A stretch of 6,733 nucleotides of DNA from Actinomycetes bacterium (lineage in GTDB: Bacteria > Actinomycetota > Acidimicrobiia > Acidimicrobiales > Palsa-688): positions 1-6,733 of the forward strand of contig JAKBBA010000161.1 in the NCBI GenBank assembly GCA_021808665.1, read 5' to 3'. The notes under the pieces are model-generated. The model was not told the DNA's origin. It did no database searches and was given only the letters and a program-made list of their open reading frames with translations. Position 1 is the stretch's first letter, and every line of letters begins with the position of its first letter. Of the stretch, positions 1-6,065 are shown one piece after another. The position numbers and the translations under genes are program-made.

Positions 1-39
1 ACATCAACAGCCCAGACACGTCTATAGAACTCAGATTAA

Positions 40-177
40 ACCGGGCAGGAACTACAAGCCGCCATATTCGAGTACATCGAAGTCCATTACAAACGGAAAC
101 GGCTACATTCCACACTTGACTACATGAGACCACAAGAGTTCCATTATCCATACAACGAGCATGCGGAGGCGGCGTAA
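40..177 (+). pseudogene. IS3-family transposase (OrfB/integrase core), C-terminal remnant
   Basis: Reading frame 1 from base 40 gives TGQELQAAIFEYIEVHYK, then RKRLHSTLDYMRPQEFHY, and ends at a TAA at 175-177. The block AIFEYIEVxYxRxRLHSxLxYxxPxEF is the well-known C-terminal signature of IS3-family OrfB transposases, lying just after the DDE catalytic core. The catalytic Asp and Glu residues are therefore outside the window or lost. The same frame upstream has stops at 25-27 and 37-39, while another frame is open there, which suggests a frameshift close to base 40. It is too short and too broken to act in transposition. Family assignment is from motif recognition and is firm; the exact subgroup is not. 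Confidence 0.8.
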
Positions 178-183
178 CCAGAC

Positions 184-207
184 GACAACAAAACCGGGGA
201 AAGCCCA
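184..207 (+). repeat. Probable right terminal inverted repeat of the IS3 remnant
   Basis: Read on the minus strand from 207, the sequence begins TGGGCTTTCCCCGGTTTTGT. It has the TG start and C-rich/CCGGTTT core common at IS3-family ends. It lies about 30 bp past the transposase stop, the expected place. The partner left repeat is outside the window, so this rests on resemblance only. Confidence 0.45.
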
Positions 208-633
208 GGACCCCCTCGAACTCGACCAAGAGCGCAACGAGGAGGTCCTCACGCGAACAGGACATCCCCAAGCTGACCTCAAACCAGCGACACCGCAACC
301 ACCAACAACATCCCCAGCTCCCCAGCCAGAGAGTCGCTCAACAGGTCGGCTCGGCGGAAGGATTGCTGGATCAGCTAGATCGCGCCCCATGGCCAGCTCG
401 AGACGGGAAGTCCAGTCATCTGGGAACGGTATCTTCATGTTCTGTCGGATCGCCTCGGCGGCGGCGGCCGCCTCACGCGCCAAGGGCAACATCCAACAGT
501 TTCGATGTCCCCCGTTGGCGTCACCGTCACCCTTTCGTGACAGAGCGCACGCGGGGCAGTAAAGGGAGAGGCACAAATTTCGATCGTCTTTAAGCTCTGC
601 GAACATGGTTGCAGAGACTGCAGCGTCTCTAAC
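208..633 (-). pseudogene. C-terminal half of a broken TPR regulator, beyond an amber stop
   Basis: This segment continues the reading frame of the 634-1023 fragment after a single TAG at 634-636. The first codons after the stop read VRDAAVSATMFAELKDDRNL, an ordinary TPR-type amphipathic helix that completes the helix pair begun before the stop. Further on, LAREAAAAAEAIRQNMKI followed by PFPDDWTSRLELAMGRDL resembles the GAAEALRE-x-(G)-xPLPP-x-ERxxxxAR end block of long LuxR/AfsR-like and cyclase-linked ATPase-TPR regulators. After roughly base 350 the frame turns into low-quality sequence and then runs into the IS3 remnant, so the natural C-terminus is missing or shifted. An ATG at 604-606 could start a separate 167-residue frame, but it has no convincing ribosome binding site and sits inside a helix. 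The CPAC...C cluster is not a credible zinc finger. Confidence 0.6.
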
Positions 634-1023
634 CTAGTCGTCTATGTCGCAGTTATAGAACTTGCCGATCCCCCGATGCAGCAAGCTTGTCGCCTGGCCA
701 TGTAGGTCCCCCAGGGCGTGCTGAACGGTTAGGGCCTCATACGCCCATCCGATACACCGTGTAGGACTACCACTGGTGGCCTCTAATAGAGCGACATTCG
801 ACGACGCCAGGGCCGCTTCATAGGCGAGGTCCGGCTGCTTGCAAAGATCGAGACTGCCTAGCGACTTCTCTCGTGCGAGATCCAAGTTTCCGTCGAACAA
901 GGCCACCAGACCTTGATGATTGAGGAGTCGAGCTTGTCTCGAATAGTTGTTGTGTTCGTAGACCACGTACTGGTCGCCAAGTAACTCGATGATTTGCTCC
1001 ATCCAGCGGCGCCCTTCGGCCAT
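634..1023 (-). pseudogene. TPR-domain fragment of a large ATPase/LuxR-AfsR-like regulator (129 codons)
   Basis: The fragment starts MAEGRRWMEQII, matching the AEGRRWLE block that opens the TPR array of bacterial STAND/LuxR/AfsR-type regulators and cyclase-linked ATPases. Helical pairs with Ala, Leu and Gly at TPR positions follow (GLVALFDGNLDLAREKSLGS near residues 38-57; HALGDLHGQATSLLHRGIGK near 101-120). Parent proteins are normally several hundred to over a thousand residues and carry an HTH or cyclase domain plus an ATPase. None of that is encoded upstream, where the same frame meets a TGA at 1072-1074. A purine-rich stretch (GAGAGGGA) lies about 9 bases before the ATG, so a 129-residue peptide could still be made. 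It ends abruptly in mid-TPR at an amber codon, with recognisable family sequence continuing in frame behind it. I read it as a remnant with no present regulatory role. Confidence 0.6.
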
Positions 1024-1165
1024 TTCTACCCGTCCCTCTCGCCTGGGCCGGCGATCAATGTGGCTGTTAGCTCACCTGCCAGCGTTTGACAGAAGCTGAC
1101 AACTGACGGCACGTACAGTTCGTATTCTCCTGAATCCCGCCAATTTGGAGCTGCGAACGGTCAGC

Positions 1166-1315
1166 TCAGTTCTTGATCGCTGAGAGCACCTCGAGTCCAC
1201 CCACATCCTTGTGTTGCAGACTCTGCATGAGCGTCTGAGCAGCCGCACCACCTTCGAACACGGCAAGCAGGTTTAGCACCATCACCTCGATATCGGGGAT
1301 GTTCACCCTTTCCAT
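1166..1315 (-). CDS. Small protein of unknown function, 49 residues
   Basis: An ATG at 1313-1315 opens a 49-codon frame ending at TGA 1166-1168. The leader reads CTAGGAGGGACTGGG directly before the ATG, a near-consensus Shine-Dalgarno with about 7 bases of spacing, which is the best reason to believe the gene. The product starts MERVNIPDIEVMVLNLLAVF, then has a Gly/Ala break (EGGAAAQ) and a helical end (TLMQSLQHKDVGGLEVLSAI, then KN). It has no Cys, no signal peptide and no membrane segment; the first half is hydrophobic but interrupted by acids. It is co-directional with the TPR remnant, about 140 bp upstream of it and in a different frame. It could be an intact small protein, an antitoxin-like or leader peptide, or the N-terminal stub of a lost gene. 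I do not recognise the family. Confidence 0.55.
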   Translation of the reverse strand: MERVNIPDIEVMVLNLLAVFEGGAAAQTLMQSLQHKDVGGLEVLSAIKN

Positions 1316-1542
1316 CCCAGTCCCTCCTAGATCACTTCAGCCAAAACCTCTCTGCTGCGACAGGAGCGAAGTGTGCTCAGTTGGCACGACCAAGTTTACT
1401 CCGCGCTCACTGTGCGAGCCAGGGACGTTTCGAGCGGCTCTCGGGCGCAGGGCGCTGAGCGCGCCGGGTGGTCGCCTCGGCGCGGTTGCCCCCACCTAGG
1501 CGGACGACCCCCTGGCACGCGAAGAAGTGGCAGTATCGCTCC

Positions 1543-1914
1543 GTGCGAGTTCTCCGTATCGATCACGTGCAACTGGCCATGCCGCCCGGCCGGGAGGCCG
1601 AGGCACGTGCCTTCTACGCAGACCTTTTGGGCATCCCCGAGACCGAGAAGCCCCCAAACCTCGCCGTGAGGGGCGGGTGTTGGTTCGAGAACGACACAGT
1701 GAAAGTCCACCTCGGAGTGGAAGCCGACTTCCATCCGGCCCGTAAAGCGCACCCGGCCCTGATCGTCGACGACGTCGCTTCGCTCGTCGCCACCATGCAC
1801 CAAGCGGGAGTCACTGTGCTCGCCGACGAACCCCTCGACGGCTACACGCGGGTTTACGTCGACGACCCTTTCGGGAATCGGATCGAGCTGATGGAGCCGC
1901 ACGCCTCTTTGTGA
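1543..1914 (+). CDS. VOC superfamily (glyoxalase/bleomycin-resistance fold) protein
   Basis: This encodes a 123-residue single-unit vicinal oxygen chelate protein, the usual length for dimeric VOC enzymes. The two beta-alpha-beta-beta-beta modules are visible. The first strand is LRIDHVQLAM (His8), then helix EAEARAFYADLLG (19-30), then the strands around VKVHLGV (His56). The second module starts HPALIVDDVASLVATMHQAG (70-89) and ends with the signature DPFGNRIELME (107-118), whose Glu115 is the usual last metal ligand. His8, one central His and Glu115 could hold a divalent metal, so catalysis (lyase, isomerase, dioxygenase or thiol transferase) is possible, but the substrate cannot be told. 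I chose GTG 1543 because homology starts two codons later; the frame is open to a GTG at 1468, but that extension is Arg/Pro-rich and not VOC-like. The ribosome binding site is weak. Confidence 0.85.
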   Translation: MRVLRIDHVQLAMPPGREAEARAFYADLLGIPETEKPPNLAVRGGCWFENDTVKVHLGVEADFHPARKAHPALIVDDVASLVATMHQAGVTVLADEPLDGYTRVYVDDPFGNRIELMEPHASL

Positions 1915-1959
1915 AATCCGGACCGCTCTGCCAGCGGGTCCCCGCGAAGCGGTAACCTA

Positions 1960-1979
1960 GGAACAGAAGCTTCTGCTCC
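1960..1979. promoter_or_regulatory. 20-bp near-perfect palindrome, candidate operator
   Basis: The sequence GGAACAGAAGCTTCTGCTCC is a perfect 12-bp palindrome (CAGAAGCTTCTG, 1964-1975) with 4-bp arms that match except at one position each. It has no central loop, so it suits a dimeric repressor site better than an RNA hairpin. It lies 70 bp before the hemerythrin-like gene and 46 bp after the VOC stop. The cognate regulator is unknown. Confidence 0.4.
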
Positions 1980-1996
1980 AGACCCGGCGAACAAGT

Positions 1997-2026
1997 TTCG
2001 AGTCGGCCCATCCGGGCTGACTCGAA
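1997..2026 (+). promoter_or_regulatory. Strong 13-bp stem-loop just before the ribosome binding site of the HHE gene
   Basis: Arms 1997-2009 and 2014-2026 pair over 13 positions (one G-U) around a 4-base loop (ATCC). The stem begins TTCGAGTC and closes GACTCGAA. It has no U tract, so it is not a classic intrinsic terminator for the VOC gene. It ends about 4 bases before the AAGGGAGAG ribosome binding region of the next gene, where it could stabilise or attenuate the mRNA. Function is inferred from position. Confidence 0.45.
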
Positions 2027-2048
2027 CCCGAAGGGAGAGTGCACGAAG

Positions 2049-3356
2049 ATGCCAGAGCACGACGAAGTTGGCCTCACGGATAGCTCGCTGAGGGATCTGC
2101 TGGCCTCCTACGACGACGGTGTTCGGGATGCTTGGCGTGACGTTGCTGACGCTACGGAAGGCACCAGCCGCGTTCAGGCGCTCTTTGTCTTACGTAGAGC
2201 GATCTCGGTGCACGATTCGGTAGTCGGTGCGTCGCTGTGCCCTCTGCTCGAGAATCTCCCAAACGGTCCCCGCGTGGCGCAACAGCTTCGCCGCGGATGC
2301 GAGGAGCGGGCGACCCTGCTGGCCCGGTTCCAAGACATCAGCCAAGGCACCCAACCGCACAACGTCTACCCAGTATTCGGAGCGGAGATCGAACAGATCA
2401 TTACCGACCTTCGACACAGTTTCGACCGCCACGTCGACGTTGAGGCGACCGAAGTCAGCGACCTGCTGCAGGATGCTGGAGACAGCGCGAAGCCGGAGGT
2501 GGTGGCCGCGAGAATGGCCATAGAGGCGCGCCGCGCGCCCGTTCGGGCACACCCGAGGACTTCACGACACCCCCGGTCGAAGCTCTCACAGTCGATCCGG
2601 CGAAATCTCGACCGCATGCACGAGTGGAACGACTCCCACCATGGCTGGTCCTCCTCCAAGCTCGAAGTCACGGCGCCGATCCGTCGACCGAGGCAGTACA
2701 CACGTCACCCGCCATCGATCCCCGAGCTGCTCGCCGGCTACGACGAGACCGTCGAGGCGATAGTAACTGAGCTATCGAACGCCGATCTGAGCGGGGCACG
2801 ACGAGCCGAGGCGGCCTACCGGCTCGGGGCGGCTCTAACCGTTCACGACTCGATCCTCGGAGGCACCCTGTGCCGGCTACTTGAGGCAGTACCTGAAGGC
2901 CAAGCCGCCTCGGCATTGTTGAGGGAAGGATGCCACAAGCGCGAAGGCCTGCTCCAAGAGTGGAACCACCTGATAGAACACTCGTCGCCTTCCGACCTCT
3001 TCGACACCAAAGCGGTCGAGGCGAACCGGATCATCGACGAGCTAGTCGCCAGCTTCGAGACCCACAAGACGCACGATACGAGCGACGTGTCCACTGTCGT
3101 CGAGCGGCTCCAACAACGCCCCTGGAAGTACCGCGGCACCGGCCTCATAAACATCGACCAGACACCGGTCTGGCCGAACCCGGAGCCTGGCTCTTTGGCT
3201 GCTCAAATGGCTCTATGGGCTGAAAAGTCGCCCACTCAGCCGCATCCGCTCCTCCACAGACATCCCACGAGCCGACTCGTCCGCGACCTGAATCGCTACG
3301 CTGACCACTGGCGGGTCCGGCGCCGTTGCCAACGAGGCTGGCCAACCCTCAAATGA
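2049..3356 (+). CDS. Tandem hemerythrin-like (HHE) two-unit protein
   Basis: The 435-residue product is two divergent copies of one ~190-210-residue unit (about 14-200 and 223-431), offset by ~211 residues. Matching blocks are LRDLLASYDDGVRDAW/IPELLAGYDETVEAIV, VHDSVVGASLCPLLE/VHDSILGGTLCRLLE, GCEERATLL/GCHKREGLL and FDRHVDVEATEVSDLL/FETHKTHDTSDVSTVV. The order and spacing of these helices are those of HHE/hemerythrin four-helix bundles, which bind a di-iron centre. Ligands look depleted: helix 1 has Asp where His is usual, helix 2 keeps His55/His266 but not the following Glu, helix 3 lacks its His in unit 1, and helix 4 keeps His128-x3-Glu132 in unit 1 only. Each unit also carries a basic tail ending in Gly-Trp (GW 199-200; GW 430-431). 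There is no signal peptide or membrane segment, so it is probably cytosolic. The ATG follows AAGGGAGAG by about 9 bases. HHE assignment is a fold-level judgement. Confidence 0.7.
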   Translation: MPEHDEVGLTDSSLRDLLASYDDGVRDAWRDVADATEGTSRVQALFVLRRAISVHDSVVGASLCPLLENLPNGPRVAQQLRRGCEERATLLARFQDISQGTQPHNVYPVFGAEIEQIITDLRHSFDRHVDVEATEVSDLLQDAGDSAKPEVVAARMAIEARRAPVRAHPRTSRHPRSKLSQSIRRNLDRMHEWNDSHHGWSSSKLEVTAPIRRPRQYTRHPPSIPELLAGYDETVEAIVTELSNADLSGARRAEAAYRLGAALTVHDSILGGTLCRLLEAVPEGQAASALLREGCHKREGLLQEWNHLIEHSSPSDLFDTKAVEANRIIDELVASFETHKTHDTSDVSTVVERLQQRPWKYRGTGLINIDQTPVWPNPEPGSLAAQMALWAEKSPTQPHPLLHRHPTSRLVRDLNRYADHWRVRRRCQRGWPTLK

Positions 3357-3383
3357 TCTGGCACTTGCCGTAAGTTCCGCCGA

Positions 3384-3426
3384 CTTCAAAGTTGAAGGGG
3401 CCTCTCGCCCCCCTTCGGGAGGCCGT
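3384..3426. terminator. Overlapping inverted repeats between convergent genes, probable two-way terminator
   Basis: Three mutually exclusive stems share this stretch: CTTCAA/TTGAAG (3384-3389 with 3392-3397), GAAGGGG/CCCCTTC (3394-3400 with 3410-3416), and GGCCTC/GAGGCC (about 3399-3404 with 3418-3423). It lies 28 bp after the plus-strand HHE stop and about 20 bp after the minus-strand lipoprotein stop. That is the usual site for a shared terminator. No clear U tract follows on either strand. Confidence 0.4.
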
Positions 3427-3444
3427 GGACAGCCTGCCATCCAC

Positions 3445-4440
3445 TCAACGATTCGGGTGGGAACTTCCGGTAGCCGTGAAGGCGCTGTCAGGGGTCCCGT
3501 GGAAACACCCAATGGTGTATGGGTATTCGAGGGTGGCGTCGTAGTGGTAGACGTCTTGGACTTTGCCGTTCCAAAGCACAGGCGAGGTGGTCCCGTGACA
3601 GGAGTCGAGGTCCGCGTTGGTGACGAGCTGGCCGGCCGAGTTGTACTGCACGTAGATGCCGTACCCGTCAGCGGCGTAGCCCACCAAAGTAGATGACCCC
3701 GCAGCGTGGCTTGCGGCGTCAACCATGAAAGGTGGAACGAAGTGGTGGTGGAGCATGTCTGGACCGTCGGGATGTTCGTCCCACTGGTCGAATATCTCGT
3801 GCGCCCCTCCGTCGAGACCTGCGGCGTCAAGGGCGTTGAAGAGGAACACTCCGTCCTCTAAGACTCCGATCGGACCCATCCCCACACAACTCGGCGACGC
3901 CGCCGCCACCGGGTTTAGCGGCAACGTGATAGTCGTCGGATGCGAAGCGACGTGGTTCGGGTTGTGGTCGTATTGGAAGGTCGGATCCGCCGACGTCACC
4001 GGAAAGACTCCCGTCGGATGATCGGTGGGAAGGTCGTCGGTCACGATCGTCCTGGTGTTGGCCGACACCGTGACGGTGTAGGTGGCGTCGGGCCAAGTCA
4101 CAGACCCGGCCGAGTGCGGCTTGGTCAGCGAGTCCCACGTTCCCGCCGACGCGTTGATCCATGGCCCGTCCGGATTTTGAGGGCGATGGAAGTTGGTCAC
4201 ACAAGAATCCACGTAGCCGACCTTGGGGACGTTCGACAGGTGGCCGTCGCCTATCGGTATCGCCGCTGGGTTCACTCCGCCAGCCGCCGAGCTCGGAATC
4301 GATGAGGTCGAAGTCGATGAGCTCGAAGTCGATGAGCTCGACGCTGTCGGGCTCGACGTGCAAGACGTCAGTAACCCGGCTGCGACGACCGACAGTAGTG
4401 CTGCGCGCCCGGCCATAGTTTGACAGCTAACTGGCCTCAA
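3445..4440 (-). CDS. YHYH-family secreted lipoprotein
   Basis: The 331-residue product begins with a lipoprotein signal: basic start, hydrophobic AALLSVVAAGLL and lipobox L-T-S-C with Cys27 as the lipidated residue. A Ser/Thr-rich tether (28-52) follows, so the mature protein should sit outside the membrane. The remainder matches the YHYH domain: SCVGMGPIGVLEDGVFLFNALDA near 185-207, DGYGIY (258-263), LDSCHG (279-283) and VYHYDATLEYPYTIGCFHG (297-315). The family motifs are slightly altered: the first YHYH is LHHH (230-233) and the second is YHYD (298-301). Cysteines in SC, CHG and IGCF probably form disulfides. The TTG start at 4438-4440 is preferred because AAGGAG lies 6-7 bases before it; the ATG eight codons later has no ribosome binding site but keeps the lipobox. 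The biochemical role of YHYH proteins is not established; the clustered His suggest metal binding. Confidence 0.8.
   Translation of the reverse strand: MRPVSCQTMAGRAALLSVVAAGLLTSCTSSPTASSSSTSSSSTSTSSIPSSAAGGVNPAAIPIGDGHLSNVPKVGYVDSCVTNFHRPQNPDGPWINASAGTWDSLTKPHSAGSVTWPDATYTVTVSANTRTIVTDDLPTDHPTGVFPVTSADPTFQYDHNPNHVASHPTTITLPLNPVAAASPSCVGMGPIGVLEDGVFLFNALDAAGLDGGAHEIFDQWDEHPDGPDMLHHHFVPPFMVDAASHAAGSSTLVGYAADGYGIYVQYNSAGQLVTNADLDSCHGTTSPVLWNGKVQDVYHYDATLEYPYTIGCFHGTPDSAFTATGSSHPNR
4301..4342 (-). repeat. 15-bp tandem repeat in the lipoprotein tether
   Basis: Nearly three copies of the 15-mer GATGAGCTCGAAGTC (plus strand) lie in tandem; the first copy differs by one base. On the coding strand each copy encodes five Ser/Thr residues of the flexible tether between the lipidated Cys and the YHYH domain. 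Changes in copy number would keep the frame. Confidence 0.7.
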
Positions 4441-4515
4441 TAGTCACTCCTTGCTGATTGCTGGTTCGAGTGCAGCAGTTTGAGCGCCAAATGTTAAGAA
4501 AGTGCAATCATCTCG

Positions 4516-5988
4516 TTATGATCGTGTGATAACAAGGGCGCCAGCGCGCCGAGCTCGTTTCAAGTGACGCGTTCGGGTAACGTTGAGCTCGGATGGTCCG
4601 GTGGTCCCTAGGTAGGTTTCATCAGGTCGGTAGAAGTGGAGTTGTCGGTTAGGGTCACCTTGAATGCCGTAACCCTTGTGAATCATTCGGTGATGTCTGC
4701 GACATAGAAGGCAGCCGTTATCAGTATCGGTAGGTCCGTCCGCTTGCCACGGTTGGATGTGGTGAATGTCGACGAAGCTGTGGGTACATCCCGGAAAGCG
4801 GCAGCGGCCACCGTCGCGCACTGTTATGGCTCGACGCTGGGAAGTGTTCCACTCCCGGGTTCGCCGTCCCAGCCTGAGCGGTTCGCCCGCTTCGCTCACC
4901 ACGTGGCGCACGGTGGCAGCGTCGCACGCTACGGTGCGGGCCTCCGAGATGGCGACTGGCGTGCCGTCAAGCAGGGACACGACCGGGCTGTCAACAGTAG
5001 CGAGGAGATGAACCACGTAGCGGTCGTCGCCGGCGGCTCCCCCGCCATCCGATCCGGCCGCAGCGGCGGCGACCATGTCCATGAAAGCGTCGGCCATCCG
5101 GGCCTGCCTGCCGGTTTGTTCCATGGGTGCTTCACTGTCTACACGTGGAGACTCCCCCACGGACCCTCCCGGGGAGTCTTGGGGTTCGAACTCCCAGGGG
5201 TCACCGTAATTGTCTACACGTGGAGACTCCCCTGATGGCTCGACCCCTTGCTCCCCCGCCGGCTCGGCGGGCCGGTATGCCAGATCGATGAAAGCTTGCA
5301 GGGTCCTAGCAAAGCTTTCTAAGTCCAAGTCGGACAAGGTGATGGTCACCTGTCCATAACCGTCAGTCCCTCGGGTGAAACGCACTCCCCGCTTGGCTTC
5401 GGCCTCGTCGGCTACAGGTTTGTCTTGGGAACTGTAGCGCTCATAGGTCCGTACGAGCTTCTCGATGTCGAGGATGCTCACCCCGACCGCCGAGGCGAAC
5501 TCCACGATGGCCTCATCGACCTCGGCTGTGGGATCTTCCATACGGGTAATGGCCCGCACCGCCGAGTACGACAACCGTCCCGCCCCGAACGCCTCGGCGA
5601 TGACGGGACGGCGGAACAACTCTCGGGCTACCCGTATCCGCTCGAACGCTGTCGAGCGGGCCATACCAGTCGCCCACATGAGCCACGAGCAGCAACTGAG
5701 GGAACCGTCCAAGGCCCACAGCTGCCCGCGGTCGAACTCGCCGAGACGATCCAGCCACCCCGCTTCACCCCGGTCCATCAAAGCACGATTGTCCGCCAGC
5801 CACCTACCCAAGCCGGCCACCCCTACCCCGGCCCGACCTCCGAGGGCGGGCCCTGGGCATTCGCTGTCCTCCATTGCCTCCCCGGCTATGCCCGCCTGCG
5901 CGCCGGAAGTCGCCTCGCCGCGAGCTGGCCACCCATCGTCCTGCTCGCTCATAGCGGCGACGCCGCCACAACCGGGTTCGAAGTCCAT
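4516..5988 (-). CDS. DUF222 (13E12-type) protein with C-terminal HNH endonuclease domain
   Basis: From the ATG at 5986-5988 the product is 490 residues. A Gly/Ala-rich N-terminus leads into the helical DUF222 domain (about 60-230), with the signature GRLSYSAVRAITRM near 137-150. An acidic Pro/Gly linker with two GESPRVD copies (253-259, 278-284) follows, then an HNH nuclease domain. HNH features are CRFPGC (396-401), DIHHIQPW (His409, His410), Asn424, CLLC (426-429) and HH-x3-H (432-437), so the ββα-metal catalytic site and the zinc knuckle both look intact. The family is abundant in actinobacteria; its nuclease target is not known. GAGGAG at 5999-6004 serves either this ATG (10 bases) or a GTG one codon upstream (7 bases). 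The frame stays open to 6111, but that start lies upstream of the likely promoter. A LexA-like box points to induction by DNA damage. Confidence 0.88.
   Translation of the reverse strand: MDFEPGCGGVAAMSEQDDGWPARGEATSGAQAGIAGEAMEDSECPGPALGGRAGVGVAGLGRWLADNRALMDRGEAGWLDRLGEFDRGQLWALDGSLSCCSWLMWATGMARSTAFERIRVARELFRRPVIAEAFGAGRLSYSAVRAITRMEDPTAEVDEAIVEFASAVGVSILDIEKLVRTYERYSSQDKPVADEAEAKRGVRFTRGTDGYGQVTITLSDLDLESFARTLQAFIDLAYRPAEPAGEQGVEPSGESPRVDNYGDPWEFEPQDSPGGSVGESPRVDSEAPMEQTGRQARMADAFMDMVAAAAAGSDGGGAAGDDRYVVHLLATVDSPVVSLLDGTPVAISEARTVACDAATVRHVVSEAGEPLRLGRRTREWNTSQRRAITVRDGGRCRFPGCTHSFVDIHHIQPWQADGPTDTDNGCLLCRRHHRMIHKGYGIQGDPNRQLHFYRPDETYLGTTGPSELNVTRTRHLKRARRAGALVITRS
5136..5232 (-). repeat. 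22-bp direct repeat inside the DUF222-HNH linker
   Basis: An identical 22-bp sequence starting TGTCTACACGTGGAGACT occurs at 5136-5157 and 5211-5232, exactly 75 bp (25 codons) apart, so deletion between copies would stay in frame. It encodes GESPRVD on the minus strand. The 53 bp between the copies encode a Pro/Gly/acid-rich linker. Confidence 0.8.
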
Positions 5989-6058
5989 CACGCCTGCACT
6001 CCTCAGGAGAAAGCCGACACCGAAGGAGACCGCCAGGTGGGCCTCGATACCAAACTTC

Positions 6059-6064
6059 ATTCTA
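6059..6064 (-). promoter_or_regulatory. Candidate -10 element (TAGAAT) of the DUF222-HNH gene
   Basis: TAGAAT on the minus strand fits the TANNNT consensus and would start transcription near 6052, giving a leader of about 64 bases to the ATG at 5988. No good -35 hexamer is seen at 17-18 bp. The next upstream bases are the LexA-like box. Confidence 0.45.
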
Positions 6065-6065
6065 G

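Larger units (their letters stand above)
1..207 (+). mobile_element. Decayed 3' end of an IS3-family insertion sequence
   Basis: This is the right-hand end of an insertion sequence that begins outside the window. It contains the last ~46 codons of an IS3-type transposase (stop at 175-177) followed by about 30 noncoding bases. Those bases end in a sequence that resembles an IS3-family terminal inverted repeat and finishes at about base 207. A stop codon about 30 bp inside the right terminus is normal for IS3 elements. The transposase frame is interrupted near base 25-40, so the copy is probably dead. The boundary at 207 is inferred; I cannot see the left end or a target duplication. Confidence 0.6.

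Noticed and set aside
161..562. Plus-strand 133-codon frame
   Set aside because: It starts inside the last codons of the transposase remnant, is Pro/Ser/Arg-rich with no domain, and is antisense to the better supported regulator remnant.
103..606. Separate minus-strand 167-codon gene with a CPAC...C zinc-finger-like start
   Set aside because: It is the in-frame continuation of the TPR remnant; its start lies inside a TPR helix, and its last third is antisense to the IS3 end.
634..636. TAG as a recoded (pyrrolysine or readthrough) codon
   Set aside because: The gene is already truncated at both ends and next to IS debris, so a nonsense mutation is the simple explanation; no recoding element is visible.
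1396..1902. Minus-strand 168-codon frame
   Set aside because: Antisense shadow of the VOC gene, whose family motifs are clear.
1997..2030. T-arm-like GGGTTCGAGTC on the minus strand, possible tRNA
   Set aside because: No T-stem pairs around the GTTCGA, and no anticodon or acceptor stem can be built; the bases belong to the 13-bp stem-loop.
3827..4363. Minus-strand 178-codon frame within the lipoprotein region
   Set aside because: Out-of-frame shadow; the competing frame carries a lipobox and YHYH motifs.
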